From: Erwinia tracheiphila
Lineage (GTDB): Bacteria; Pseudomonadota; Gammaproteobacteria; Enterobacterales; Enterobacteriaceae
DNA length: 64,000 nt
Assembly: GCF_021365465.1 (NCBI RefSeq)
Contig: NZ_CP089932.1
Coordinates: forward strand, 434,001-498,000
Reading direction: 5' to 3'
Shown piece by piece: positions 45,990 to 55,821 of the stretch. Position 1 is the first letter of the stretch. Each line of letters begins with the position of its first letter. The translations under genes and the position numbers were made by a program. The notes beneath the pieces were generated by a model, which was not told the origin of the DNA, did not search any database, and saw nothing but the letters and a program-made list of their open reading frames with translations.

Positions 45990-46360
45990 TGTTCAGGAAA
46001 ATGATTAGGATACCTGAACAAGTAAGATGAAGCAGCGTGTCGGTTTCCCCACCAAACTGTCAGTTGCCTGGGTTTACTCTGTGCGCATGCTACAGCCGTG
46101 CTACTGATTTTAAACAGTCTAACCCTGAAAAATATTAAGAACCTCCATCTGCTGTTTTCGGTACTGACGAGAATGTTTAATTAAACGCGTCGCATGGCGA
46201 GGGGGGCAGCACTGAACAGTCATGTTGTTCTGGTAACAAAAGCATCGGATGTTTAACTAAGCGGACTATGCCATACTGTGGCTTACCACTGGATTTTTAA
46301 TAGAACGATATTTCAGAAAAAAAGGGCGCAGAAAATTGCCTTGCCCCCTTTTCATCAGAA
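45990..46360. other. Intergenic region downstream of the iprA-like gene
   Basis: No gene. GTTCAGGAAAATGATTAGGA with CCTGAAC (45991-46020) forms a small hairpin just past the stop. The far end (46315-46352) has GGGGGCAAGG...GCGCCCTTTTTTT on the minus strand, a probable terminator of the ggt unit. Confidence 0.5.
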
Positions 46361-48124
46361 TCAGAAACCGACTGCCGCACCAGCAGGGCGGCGAATATCG
46401 TTGGCACCGTAAAGGTAGCCAGGCCTTAATTTGTCCGATACCGCGGAATCATTGCCAGAATCCGCCGCATTTTTACCTTTATTGCGTTCAGGCGCGATCA
46501 TGATAAGTTCGGTTGCTCCCCACGGCGTCTGCTCCGTCATTTTATAGCCACGCTCACGCAGCAGTTTCAAGGTATCAAACGACAGTCCACGCTGCTCATA
46601 ATAGACTTCATCCGGTAGCCATTGATGATGAACCCTTGGCGCGTCCACTGCTTCCTGAGGAAGCATACCGTGATCGATAATATTCAGTGCTACCTGCAGC
46701 GAGGCGGTAATGATACGAGAACCACCCGGCGAACCCAGCACTAAAAACCCCTTTTTATCACGCGTGACAATGGTTGGAGCCATTGAAGAGAGCGGACGTT
46801 TACCCGGCGCGATAGTGTTGTTTGCTCCCTGCACCAGGCCAAACATATTTTTCTCGCCAATTTTAGTGGTGAAATCGTCCATTTCGTCGTTAAGGAAGAA
46901 ACCGGTATCGGGTGCCATGACCACTGCACCAAATCGACCATTAACGGTATAGGTAGTGGAAACCGCATTCCCCTGTTGGTCAACAACGGAATAGTGAGTG
47001 GTTTCCGGGCGTTCCCCCATAACCTGTTTGGTCTCAGGCAATTTTGATGGGGTAGCATCTGTGGCATGAATGCCACAGCGCATTTCATCGGCGTAGGCCT
47101 GACTCAGCAGCTTATCCAGCGGGTTGTGAATAAATTCAGGGTCGCCCAACGAATTATTACGATCGTAATAGGCAATACGCATGGCTTCCGTCATAACATG
47201 AACAGAATCAGCAGAGTTGAAGCCCAGCGCATGCATATCATAACCTGATAGTATATTCACCATCTCACAGAGGACGACACCCCCGGAGCTGGGGGGCGGA
47301 GATGAGATAAACTCATAGCCCCGATACTGGCAGCGTAATGGTGCACTTTCAGTTACGTGATAGTGAGCAAAGTCTGCAGCGGTGATAATACCGCCTTCTT
47401 TTGCGGCAGCCGCTTCGACACGCTGGGGAATGGGTTTCTTATAAAAGTAGTCTGTTCCGAACTGAGCAATATGGCTCAACGTTTTAGCCAGCTCAGGTTG
47501 TTTCAGGTTATCACCTGGCTGAAGTGGCGTTCCATCTGGGCGCAAGAACCACCGGGCAGCCTGGGGATCATTTTTAAACCGGCTAACGGTAGTATCCAGA
47601 ATATCGGTGTCGGCCCGCGTCAGAATAAAGCCGTTACGGGCAAGTTTTATCGCCGGTGCCATAACCTGTTGGCGACTGAGCTTACCATAATGACTCTGGG
47701 CATAATCCAGACCCATTACCGTACCGGGAACGGCAACGGCAGAGTAGCCATGCAGGCTGGCATTTGAGCGCACGTTACCATTTTGATCGAGATACATATC
47801 GGCGCGCGCGGCGGCCGGAGCGGTTTCGCGGAAGTTGATAAAGATATCTTTGCCGCCTGCGAGATGGATCAGCATAAAGCCTCCCCCACCAATATTACCG
47901 CAGCAGGGATTGACTACGGCCTGAGCATAGCCCACCGCAACGGCTGCATCGATGGCGTTACCGCCCTGTTTCATGATATCGACGCCTACCTGGGAAGCAA
48001 TAGCCTGCGAACTGACCACCATCCCATGATGGGCCTCAACTGCCGGAGCAGATGCAGCCTGGACCTGTGCACTGGCAATCACCCCGCATGTCAACAGAAA
48101 ACCGAAAAAAGTGTTGCGTGACAT
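46361..48124 (-). CDS. ggt: Gamma-glutamyltransferase (periplasmic)
   Basis: A 587-residue Ntn-hydrolase precursor with signal peptide (MSRNTFFGFLLTCGVIASAQ, VQA). The autocatalytic cut is before Thr in ERPETTHYSVVD. CGNIGGGGFMLIHLAGG and the substrate loop SSMAPTIV, SPGGSRIIT match GGT. It hydrolyses or transpeptidates glutathione and other gamma-glutamyl compounds in the periplasm. It is the last gene of a minus-strand unit, 69 bases after the phytochelatin-synthase-like gene. ATG 48124 is chosen because the signal peptide starts there. Confidence 0.9.
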   Translation of the reverse strand: MSRNTFFGFLLTCGVIASAQVQAASAPAVEAHHGMVVSSQAIASQVGVDIMKQGGNAIDAAVAVGYAQAVVNPCCGNIGGGGFMLIHLAGGKDIFINFRETAPAAARADMYLDQNGNVRSNASLHGYSAVAVPGTVMGLDYAQSHYGKLSRQQVMAPAIKLARNGFILTRADTDILDTTVSRFKNDPQAARWFLRPDGTPLQPGDNLKQPELAKTLSHIAQFGTDYFYKKPIPQRVEAAAAKEGGIITAADFAHYHVTESAPLRCQYRGYEFISSPPPSSGGVVLCEMVNILSGYDMHALGFNSADSVHVMTEAMRIAYYDRNNSLGDPEFIHNPLDKLLSQAYADEMRCGIHATDATPSKLPETKQVMGERPETTHYSVVDQQGNAVSTTYTVNGRFGAVVMAPDTGFFLNDEMDDFTTKIGEKNMFGLVQGANNTIAPGKRPLSSMAPTIVTRDKKGFLVLGSPGGSRIITASLQVALNIIDHGMLPQEAVDAPRVHHQWLPDEVYYEQRGLSFDTLKLLRERGYKMTEQTPWGATELIMIAPERNKGKNAADSGNDSAVSDKLRPGYLYGANDIRRPAGAAVGF

Positions 48125-48193
48125 TGAATAATTTCTCTGTGTTGTACAAATGAGGCGAGTCCTTTCGCCGTTATAACTTGATAACAATAACCT

Positions 48194-48973
48194 TTAAGCC
48201 TTGTCAGATTCTTTTACGATCAGATAGCCACGATACTCTGCACCATCAAGCGTATGCATTCCTTTAAACAGAGTCTGGCTGTCTACCCACACCCAGGGGT
48301 GTTCAGTATTTGACACGTCCATAATCAAAAAGGAGTCAGATTTGGCGTCATAAGCACCCAGCGGTGAAAAATGTCCGTCGCCAGTCTGACCAATCGCGCT
48401 GCGCAAAAAGTTAACGATGACAAAAGAATTATCCTGCTTCATTGCGACAATAATGTCTTTTTTCATCTTCTCTTGCTGAGTGATTTCTTTTACCGGAACC
48501 GCACTGACGTTCAAACCGGCATTGGTCAGCAAGCGACGTTCATCTTCAAGGTGCAAACCATAATCGGCCTGCCCACCCGGCGTCTGGGGTTTACCGAAAA
48601 TCTCAATTCGCGGTTTACTGCTGTATTCGACCACGCTGGTTTGCGTATAACGATTCCAGAAAGGAAGCCAGCCATTTTTTTTCGGGAAATAAGCACGATC
48701 CTCTGTGCTGATCAAACTGGTATCCGGCGCTATTTTCTTATTCTCATGCAAACGCAGTGTATTCAACACAATGGTTGCTGAGGCAACGCCGCAATAAACT
48801 TTATTGTTCTGCCCCTCAAACTGAGGTGCAAGAGAAAAGAAATCCTGCTTAACCGATGCCTGGGACAAGCGCTGGATCCCTTCCGCACTTTGCCAGTCAA
48901 CAATCTGACAAAACCCACTTACGGGCAGCAACAATGCTGCCACAAGAGCGATACGAGAGCTTATTTTTTTCAT
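48194..48973 (-). CDS. Phytochelatin-synthase-like cysteine protease, exported
   Basis: A 259-residue papain-like protein. The nucleophile is Cys in NKVYCGVASATIVLN, the His in TGDGHFSPLGAYD and the Asp in LIMDVSN. Bacterial half-size members hydrolyse glutathione to gamma-glutamylcysteine and glycine more than they make phytochelatins. The N-terminus (MKKISSRIALVAALLLPVSG, FC) is a signal peptide, so it acts in the periplasm, where GGT also works. ATG 48973 is preferred over one 36 bases earlier. It lies 74 bases after the DsbB-like gene. Confidence 0.83.
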   Translation of the reverse strand: MKKISSRIALVAALLLPVSGFCQIVDWQSAEGIQRLSQASVKQDFFSLAPQFEGQNNKVYCGVASATIVLNTLRLHENKKIAPDTSLISTEDRAYFPKKNGWLPFWNRYTQTSVVEYSSKPRIEIFGKPQTPGGQADYGLHLEDERRLLTNAGLNVSAVPVKEITQQEKMKKDIIVAMKQDNSFVIVNFLRSAIGQTGDGHFSPLGAYDAKSDSFLIMDVSNTEHPWVWVDSQTLFKGMHTLDGAEYRGYLIVKESDKA

Positions 48974-49047
48974 TTCTGTTCTCTGAATCAGGATGCTTTT
49001 ATTCGCCAAAATCTCGTTGAATAATGTTAATGGAAGCGGTGAAAAGA

Positions 49048-49599
49048 TTATTTCAGAAGCTGATAAAAAGTTGGATTATCATCACACTGACCACCACCAC
49101 ACTCCAGCAGCGTTGACAGAAAGTTCCCTACCATCATCAGGGTAAAAACAGCGACGATAATGTGCTGAATAAGGGACTTTTTCGCGGTTGCTGGCGTTGT
49201 GGCATCAGGTGTAATCATCAGCGTGATAGCAACACCAATAATAATCGCAACGGCCAAAATAAAGCTCCAGGTATAAAGGTGCAGTCCGAGGAAGGGCAGG
49301 CCATAGCCTTTATCACCCGGCACGATATGCAGAAAGGTATGGCGGCAAGCCACGGCGGCAACGGCAATAGCCCCCAGGATCACCATGCCATAATGCAGCT
49401 TTTTATTACCAAAATAGAGATTAAACAGCAATCCTGTCCCCGTCAGTAATAAAGCCGCGCGCTGGAGCAGGCAAAGTGGACAAGGGAGATCGAAAAATCT
49501 CAGTTGAAAATAAAAGGCACAAAGGAGAGCGGTGCTGACTAACACCAGCATCAATAAATTAAGCGTGCGTGAGAAATCTTTCTTTTCAGTTAATTGCAT
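49048..49599 (-). CDS. DsbB-like disulfide-forming membrane protein
   Basis: A 183-residue protein with four membrane helices and the quinone-linked CxxC of DsbB in FDLPCPLCLLQRAALLLTG (residues about 37-50). The second cysteine pair lies in ECGGGQCDDN near the C-terminus instead of the usual second loop, so it belongs to the DsbB-related (DsbI-type) group rather than being housekeeping DsbB. It should pass electrons from periplasmic thiols to quinone. Its start is 8 bases after the DUF5993-like gene. Confidence 0.83.
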   Translation of the reverse strand: MQLTEKKDFSRTLNLLMLVLVSTALLCAFYFQLRFFDLPCPLCLLQRAALLLTGTGLLFNLYFGNKKLHYGMVILGAIAVAAVACRHTFLHIVPGDKGYGLPFLGLHLYTWSFILAVAIIIGVAITLMITPDATTPATAKKSLIQHIIVAVFTLMMVGNFLSTLLECGGGQCDDNPTFYQLLK

Positions 49600-49607
49600 A
49601 GTGACCT

Positions 49608-49766
49608 CTAGAACGAAAGAAGGAGCGCGTCAGTAGCGTGATATTTCAACCATGCAAGGACAACGATGAGATTGGAAAACCAAAACAGATAGGCGAGTTT
49701 GCGCTTACCGGTCAGCGTGCTGAAAACAATGCCGCAACCGATTAAGAAGGGTAAATACATGAACAT
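49608..49766 (-). CDS. DUF5993-like small membrane protein
   Basis: A 52-residue protein, MFMYLPFLIGCGIVFSTLTG, then KRKLAYLFWFSNLIVVLAWL and KYHATDALLLSF. Two short membrane helices and the WxKYHATD end fit the DUF5993 family, which is often found directly before DsbB-type genes. Coupling is tight (8 bases) and GGAG lies 6-7 bases before ATG 49766. It probably assists the DsbB-like protein; no enzymatic role is evident. Confidence 0.7.
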   Translation of the reverse strand: MFMYLPFLIGCGIVFSTLTGKRKLAYLFWFSNLIVVLAWLKYHATDALLLSF

Positions 49767-50493
49767 GTATGACTCCGTGAATTAAAATATAAACGACATA
49801 TCATCTTTCTTCTCCTGGTCGTCGGCAAACACTCGGGTGAACACCGGAAGATAACCCGATAAGCACGACCTGGGGGAAGATGAATGGCGGTAAGTGGTCA
49901 AATTGGTTACAGTGGCACCCAAAAAAATCCTGAAAAAGAGTATGTTGTGCATGTCATCATGAGTTAATTGATAAAATATAGCATCAACTTTCGCGAAGCC
50001 TGTAACGAAAATTCAGCTTAATTTTCGACTTTAAAAAAGTATACCACTAAGTATTTATGTTAATTCAATAAAAGAATAAGGATTGACATCTGCATATCTA
50101 ATAAAAATACGTTGAAATTGGATGAAAATTCTTCGGCATTTCGAATAAATAAAATGACTATTTTTTCTCCAAAAAATCCTTAAAAGATACCTGCTATACA
50201 AGACACGCACGTGTGAGAGAATAATCAGGAAAATCCATAACCAACACATCTTAACCTATAAAAAAAATGATACTTTAAACTAAGATAAGTCTGATAATAA
50301 TGCCATGCTCGAACCAGTTATCATTTGTTATCCACATATCGAACCGGGAATATTTGATAATATGATCATGTTATGATGCTTGTCTTTCTACAATGTGAAC
50401 ACTAGTTAAAGTATGGTTTTTGGCCTAAAGTTAATGATTTTCATGGGTTTTTTATAATTTCCATATTTATATTATTCATTAATAGTGTTCGAA
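49767..50493. promoter_or_regulatory. AT-rich region with divergent promoters
   Basis: Gene-free, AT-rich sequence between the minus-strand thiol unit and the plus-strand amidinotransferase gene. Both promoters should be here; individual boxes were not assigned. No repeat or RNA was recognised. Confidence 0.4.
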
Positions 50494-51608
50494 ATGTCTT
50501 CATTAAATGCAAGGTCGATCATGCACTTTCAAAAAGAAGAAGTCCCTTTTTTTTCCACAAATGAAAGCCCTGTAGAAGTTTATACGGAATGGGAACCACT
50601 TGAAGAAGTAATTGTCGGCATAATGGACGACATTCGTGTTCCAGACTGGGACAAAGGTTTGAAAGCTATTATTCCCAGAGAAAACAGTCGTTTTTTCCAA
50701 GAACGCTCTGGAAAACGTTTTCCTGAGGAATTAGTTATCAAAGCCCGGCAAGAGGTTAATACACTGGCAGAGATTCTTCAGGCTGAAGGAATAAGAGTTC
50801 GAAGACCTGATGAATCAAACCACCATCAACCTATTGTCACGCCACATTTCACCACAGGTGGAACTTTCTATTCTGCTATGCCAAGGGATTGTCTTTTTGC
50901 TATTGGAAAGAAAATTATTGAAGTCCCTATGCCTTGGCGTAGTCGTTACTATTTCGTGGCATTCTCAACGACTATTTCACCAGAGGCGCAGAGTGGATTT
51001 CTGCCCCAAAACCGATGTTGAAAGATGATGTGTGGCAAACTGAATTTAACTTTGAGCAGGACATTCCATTTAATTCAATTCTTACCGAAGTTGAACCCCT
51101 TTTCGATGCGGCTGATTTTATGAAAATGGGCCGTGATATTATTGGTCAGCGTAGTCATGTCACCAATAATAAAGGAATTGAGTGGTTACGTAGGACGTTG
51201 GGGCCTGATTACCGTATTCACATCTATGAATTCGAAGAGCCTGGTCCAATGCATATTGATACAACAATACTGCCATTAGCACCGGGTCGTGTATTAATTA
51301 ATAAAGGCTGGGTGCCTGAGATTCCTGATATCTTCAGAGACTGGGAGATATTATATCCCCCAGCTTCTAATCTTCCGGATAATCATCCTCTTTACATCAC
51401 ATCCAAATGGATACACGTCAATGTATTAATGTTGGATGAAAAAACGGTGATGGTCGAGAAAGATGAAGAGGCGCTTATATCTGCATTTCGTAAATGGGGT
51501 TTCAAGACCATTCTTTGTCCTTTCAAACATTTCCAGACATTTGGTGGTTCATTCCATTGCGCTACTCTGGATGTTAAACGCAGCGGCAGTCTGAAAAGCT
51601 ACATATAA
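50494..51608 (+). pseudogene. Glycine/lysine amidinotransferase-type gene, frameshifted
   Basis: Arginine amidinotransferase (AGAT) fold. The N-terminal half reads VEVYTEWEPLEEVIVGIMDD; the C-terminal half has the catalytic His in EPGPMHIDTTILPLAPGRV and Cys in GGSFHCATLDVKR. At about 50952 four bases seem lost (YYEFRGIL expected, YYF found), so the frame changes and ends at 51021. The remainder (from about 51000) continues intact. Relatives make guanidinoacetate or, in phaseolotoxin synthesis (AmtA), homoarginine. The ATP-grasp gene 133 bases downstream suggests a small-molecule cluster. Confidence 0.8.
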
Positions 51609-51741
51609 GGACTTCATCTTAGGAAAAAACGCTATTTTGAATGTAAAAAGATGGTGTGTTTAATTTTAAGCAGGGCTACCAGCCCCGGCCAGATTAAAGA
51701 ACTTAGCTGTAATTAATTAAAGGTAATAACAGGGTGTCAAA

Positions 51742-52860
51742 ATGCAAACTATTCAAACAGTATTGATTGTCTCATCTGAGCTGGATGTTGCGAAAACGGT
51801 TGCCAGCGTAAAAGAATTATATGGACTTGAAAACCACCATTTTATCTATCTGATAGAAGATTATCTCGGGGTTGCCTCTGATGAGATGAAGCGTCCGGAA
51901 AATTTTATTGTTCGTGATTTTTCCTCGCTAACAGAAATACAAACTACACTCAGTAATATTGGTAAACAATACGACATATCTCGAGTTGTGTCCTGTGATG
52001 AATTTGCCGTTTACATCACTGCGTTGGCAAACCATTTCTGGCAATTGCCGGGACTGAATGTGGAGATGGCAACCCGATTTCGTGACAAAAAACGAATGAA
52101 GGATATCGCTAGGCAGGCGGGTATTATGACTGCTTGTGAGATTGGCCCTGAAGCAATCTCATCGGGTGAGGTGACATTTCCGGTCATTTTAAAACCCAGG
52201 TCTTTAGCAGGTTCAGTTGGCGTCAAAATTATCAATGATGTCAGCCAACTTAATGAAATAAAGATCGAGAATGAGGGAGAATATCGTGACATGGATGAGA
52301 AACAATATTTTATTGAAAGCTATAATCCGCAACCTATATACCAGATTGATGCGGTTAAGTTGCAGGGATGTATGGTGTTCCTTTCCGTTGGCGAATATAT
52401 CGGTAAGCCCATTGATTTTCTGAATGAATGTCCGTTGGGATACTTTTCAGTGAACGGGATAGAGCTGGAAAAAGTCTGGCGTCCGTTTAGCCAAAAGGTG
52501 CTATCGGCTTTCGATGGGCCAGATGGTGTCTATCATATTGAGGCCTTTGGCGATTCAGGCAGCGGTGTTGAATTGCTTGAAATTGCATGGCGTCCCGGTG
52601 GTGCTGCTACTGTTGAGATGATTGAGATTGCTTTTGGGCTGGATTTGCCTTTTATTCATCTTGTGACCCAATTGGGACAGGATATCGAACTGGATATCAA
52701 ACCTAAGGGTGAGGCGTGGGGTTATATGACATTCCCTAAGAAACACCTCGCAAAAGAACCCTTATATGTTTCACATGTGTCGTTACCTTTCGTGGGTAAA
52801 ATGCCCACGCTCAAAATGTTAATGCTGCCTGAACCCGGTGACATTGCGTCGGGTGAGTTC
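51742..52860 (+). pseudogene. ATP-grasp ligase, C-terminus cut by IS91-type copy B
   Basis: 373 codons of an ATP-grasp carboxylate-amine ligase. Features are an N-terminal VLIVSSELDVAKT domain, RFRDKKRMKDIARQAGI, the ATP-binding FPVILKPRSLAGSVGVKII and the metal-binding ELLEIAWRPGGAATVEM. The frame then runs into the IS element and gains an unrelated 42-residue tail, the same tail as on the split PLP gene. Full-length relatives are about 400-420 residues, so only the end is lost. It probably joined an amino acid, perhaps a guanidino amino acid, to another acid. Confidence 0.7.
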
Positions 52861-53011
52861 ATGGTTAGGAAACTGAATCATCGTTTTAAAAATTTCCTGA
52901 CCATGAGCAGCAGTGTCTGTAATGCAGTAATGATGTGCCATCGGGAACGTTATGGTCATAAAATGGCATTTGCGGCGCGTTTTTAACCTGAAAGCTGTTT
53001 TTCAGACGCAC

Positions 53012-54226
53012 TTATCCCGCAGTCTGTGCCAGAAGCCATCGTTTCCGGTCGATGTTATGCAGTCTTTCTGCCACCAACTCCGACGCGTGCCTCCCGGCCT
53101 GCGCACTGCTGAAGCGCAGTCGGTTGCCGCACAGAATGCATTTGTACGGATCCGTGCGCAGAAATTCTTTCATCAGCGCGGCGAAGCCGGGCTTCTCCGG
53201 TTTTTTCCGCGCTTCCATCTCCAGGGCTTCATACACCTTCGGCAGCAGGCTACCCCGTTTACGGTTTGATAAAAAACCGTAATAACGCACCATCTTAAAA
53301 TGCTTCGCCGGGATATGGCTGATATAACGTCCGATCATATCTTCCTGCGTCAGCGTCTGCTGCCGGTACTGCTGCGTACGGTGGTCGTAATAGTGGTGCA
53401 CCACCGCGCCGCCGCTGTAGTGCCTCAGCTTCGCCGCCGACACGGGGGGCCGTTTCAGGTACCGGCCCAGATATTTGACGCTCCGCCAGGCCCCCCGGGT
53501 CTTCTTCGCGAAGTGGACCTTCCAGCGGCGCCCGTACTGCGCCTGCAGATAGCGCAGCCACTGTTTTTTGTCGTGGATATGCCCCAGCCCCGGCAGCCTG
53601 CCGGGGTTAATCAGGTCATAGCTGTGGCGCAGCAGCCGGATGACGGCTCCGCGCCAGATTTCCTCCACGGCATGCTTTTTAAAGAAGAGGTCGCGCCATA
53701 CGCCGTGTTTAATATCAAGCCCGCCGCGGGTGACGGAGAGATGAATGTGGGGATGCTGGTTGAGCTGGCGACCGTAGGTGTGCAGGGCGCAGAAGATACC
53801 GACTTCCACACCCTGTTTTCTGGCCCAGCGGAGCATGGCGCGGGTGGCTGCGCGGAACAGGGCATTGAGCAGAGGCCAGTTATTGTTGAAAAAGGGCCAC
53901 AGCAGATGGGGCATGGTGAAGGTGATATGCTGCCAGTCGCAGTCGGGCAGAATTTGCTGTTGCTCTGTAATCCACTGCTCCGTGGCCTTATGTCCGCAGG
54001 AGCTGCAGCCTTTTGATTTACAGGTCTGGCAGAAGAAGCGGGTGTGGGTGCAGTCCGGGGAGGCGCAGCAGTATCGCTTCACCCCCATGGCAGCAGTGCC
54101 GCAGGCGAGCATGCGCTCGACGCAGAGTACGGTCCAGGGGCTGAGGGTGTCCCCGTGTTTATCCATATACCGGTTCCAGGCGTCATCAGTGGTGAACAGC
54201 AGTTTTGCCGGGCGCGGGATATACAT
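53012..54226 (-). CDS. IS91-type Y2 transposase (copy B)
   Basis: Identical in sequence to the 404-residue transposase of copy A, with the HUH motif HPHIHLSVT and the KMVRYYGFLSNRKR tyrosines. Intact, so either copy could mobilise both. Confidence 0.88.
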   Translation of the reverse strand: MYIPRPAKLLFTTDDAWNRYMDKHGDTLSPWTVLCVERMLACGTAAMGVKRYCCASPDCTHTRFFCQTCKSKGCSSCGHKATEQWITEQQQILPDCDWQHITFTMPHLLWPFFNNNWPLLNALFRAATRAMLRWARKQGVEVGIFCALHTYGRQLNQHPHIHLSVTRGGLDIKHGVWRDLFFKKHAVEEIWRGAVIRLLRHSYDLINPGRLPGLGHIHDKKQWLRYLQAQYGRRWKVHFAKKTRGAWRSVKYLGRYLKRPPVSAAKLRHYSGGAVVHHYYDHRTQQYRQQTLTQEDMIGRYISHIPAKHFKMVRYYGFLSNRKRGSLLPKVYEALEMEARKKPEKPGFAALMKEFLRTDPYKCILCGNRLRFSSAQAGRHASELVAERLHNIDRKRWLLAQTAG

Positions 54227-54234
54227 GCGGCGGA

Positions 54235-54681
54235 TTATCGCTCTGCAGTGGCACCGGTATTATAGTGCCAGTCGTCACAGTCATCGGCCCAGTTGTCGGT
54301 GTGTTTATCCCAGGGAGCGAAGGTCACCGGCAGCATGCCGGATTCTGTGGCGATAATAAACACATCGGCTGGCATGGACTCAAGGACGACATCGCCGTCG
54401 GGTGAGTCAGGCGGCTCAAAGCCGCGGATGATGCAGACGAGAGGCGGGTCGAAGTGTGTATCGAGGAAAAACTGTGGCCCCAGGTGGACACAGTGACGAA
54501 TGGCATCCTGCGGAGTGTCGTAAAAAAACTCGTCGGGGTCGTCATAATCGCTCCGGGGCGGAATGGACACCAGAAAACGCTTAGGATATCCGGGTATAGC
54601 GCGTCGGGACGAGGGCGTGGGTTTACGCTTTCTGGGGGCTTTGCTACGGGCAATGTGAATGATTTCCTGAGAAATTAACAT
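54235..54681 (-). CDS. Accessory ORF of the IS91-type element (copy B)
   Basis: Identical to the 148-residue ORF of copy A, ending 8 bases before the transposase start. Function unknown. Confidence 0.65.
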   Translation of the reverse strand: MLISQEIIHIARSKAPRKRKPTPSSRRAIPGYPKRFLVSIPPRSDYDDPDEFFYDTPQDAIRHCVHLGPQFFLDTHFDPPLVCIIRGFEPPDSPDGDVVLESMPADVFIIATESGMLPVTFAPWDKHTDNWADDCDDWHYNTGATAER

Positions 54682-54767
54682 ACCGCAGAGTATAAAGCTG
54701 TGAGCCGGTCATGAACACCCTCGGAACGGCAGAGCCGTGACGCTCGCCCTGTAAGGGCGCTATGTTC

Positions 54768-54945
54768 AGTCGCTGATGTTGTCGCCGTGTTTTTCGAGGT
54801 AGCGGTTCCAGCCGTCATCGACGGTGAAGAGGAGTTTGGCGGGGCGGGGGATATGCATGGTTGCAGAGTATAAAGCGGAGCGCCGGTCATGCAAACACCC
54901 GAAGCTGCGCAGCAGGGCCGCTCACGCCAAAGGCGTGCTACGTTC
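54768..54945 (-). pseudogene. 5' scrap of another IS91-type transposase with its ter end
   Basis: On the minus strand from 54858: MHIPRPAKLLFTVDDGWNRY then LEKHGDNISD, cut by copy B at 54768. A ter-type hairpin CACGCCAAAGGCGTG and terminal GTTC close the element at 54945. It differs enough from copies A-C to be a distinct relative. Confidence 0.7.
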
Positions 54946-55116
54946 GCAGGAATGGGTGGGGGATAGACGATCCCTATCGATCCGCACCGGCTACACCGGG
55001 CCTCGGCGGATTAACAAAAGAGAAATTTTCACGTTATGAGAGCCGCCTTTTATGCGCAAGCGCATAGATAGAGCCTTTGTTTCTGCTTATATTTCAGAAT
55101 TCTTTTGCATGAACAG

Positions 55117-55821
55117 ATGCCAGACCCCATGATCAGCAATACAGACATTATTACCAGAATTCAGGCTGACAGTTTGATAGCCGTGCGTCTGGAGAAAGCC
55201 CTGGGCGGCGTGAAAGATGCCGTCATCGACCAGGTAAACCGTATGCAGCTTGGCACCAGACGCCTGGCATACTACACATCCTGTTTTACAGACAATTATC
55301 AGGACGTGTGTACAGGTCAGAAAAGCGAAGATGTCCGATTTCTCGAAGGGCTTGTCCAGTTGGTAAAACTGCACAATGTGGTCACCAGGATGCTGGAGAT
55401 ATACGTGAACCAGTTGCTACATGGGCTGACGTCGGATCGCATTGGCCGCATCAAGAAGCTGATGGTTGGCAAAGGTGCCACAATTGCAGCTGGCTCTATG
55501 ACAAGCCAGGCGTTGGCCTACGCCATTGTAGCTGCCGTAAGCTACAGTCTGGGGGCCAGAATGAGCATAAATACAAAACTGGCAAAAATAAGCGCCTCAG
55601 CAGTAACTATCGTGAGTTATTATGGCTACGTTCAGGAGTCTGCTGACGCAGCAAACCGCCTCAGAGCGCGAAATCCCCGTTATTATTATGCGTTGTATGC
55701 TGAAAAACTGGAGATGCTCTATTTCATTGTTGAGTCGGTTATCAGCCGAAATGAGCTGCGATTTTCTCCCCCCTCGTCAGACAGGGACATTGCTGACGTC
55801 ATTATGCGGATGATTAGATGA
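55117..55821 (+). CDS. Uncharacterised 234-aa protein with central membrane segments, effector-like
   Basis: No family recognised. The N-terminal half is amphipathic. The middle (GATIAAGSMTSQALAYAIVA, AVSYSLGA, then SASAVTIVSYYGYV) forms two hydrophobic, glycine/alanine-rich hairpin-like segments as in pore-forming toxins. There is no signal peptide. The stop overlaps the start of a 60-residue membrane protein (ATGA 55818-55821). This size and pairing resembles small pore-forming T6SS or colicin-like effectors with membrane immunity proteins; that is inference. Starts at TTG 55105, ATG 55117 or ATG 55129 are possible. Confidence 0.55.
   Translation: MPDPMISNTDIITRIQADSLIAVRLEKALGGVKDAVIDQVNRMQLGTRRLAYYTSCFTDNYQDVCTGQKSEDVRFLEGLVQLVKLHNVVTRMLEIYVNQLLHGLTSDRIGRIKKLMVGKGATIAAGSMTSQALAYAIVAAVSYSLGARMSINTKLAKISASAVTIVSYYGYVQESADAANRLRARNPRYYYALYAEKLEMLYFIVESVISRNELRFSPPSSDRDIADVIMRMIR

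Larger units (their letters stand above)
52861..54767 (-). mobile_element. IS91-type element, copy B, 1907 bp
   Basis: Same length, ends and genes as copy A at 30281-32187; positions differ by a constant 22580. The ori end directly follows GTTC (complement of GAAC) at 52857-52860. Beyond the ter end lies the interior of another IS91-type transposase (54768 onward) instead of the rest of the ATP-grasp gene, so the far flank was rearranged. Confidence 0.88.
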
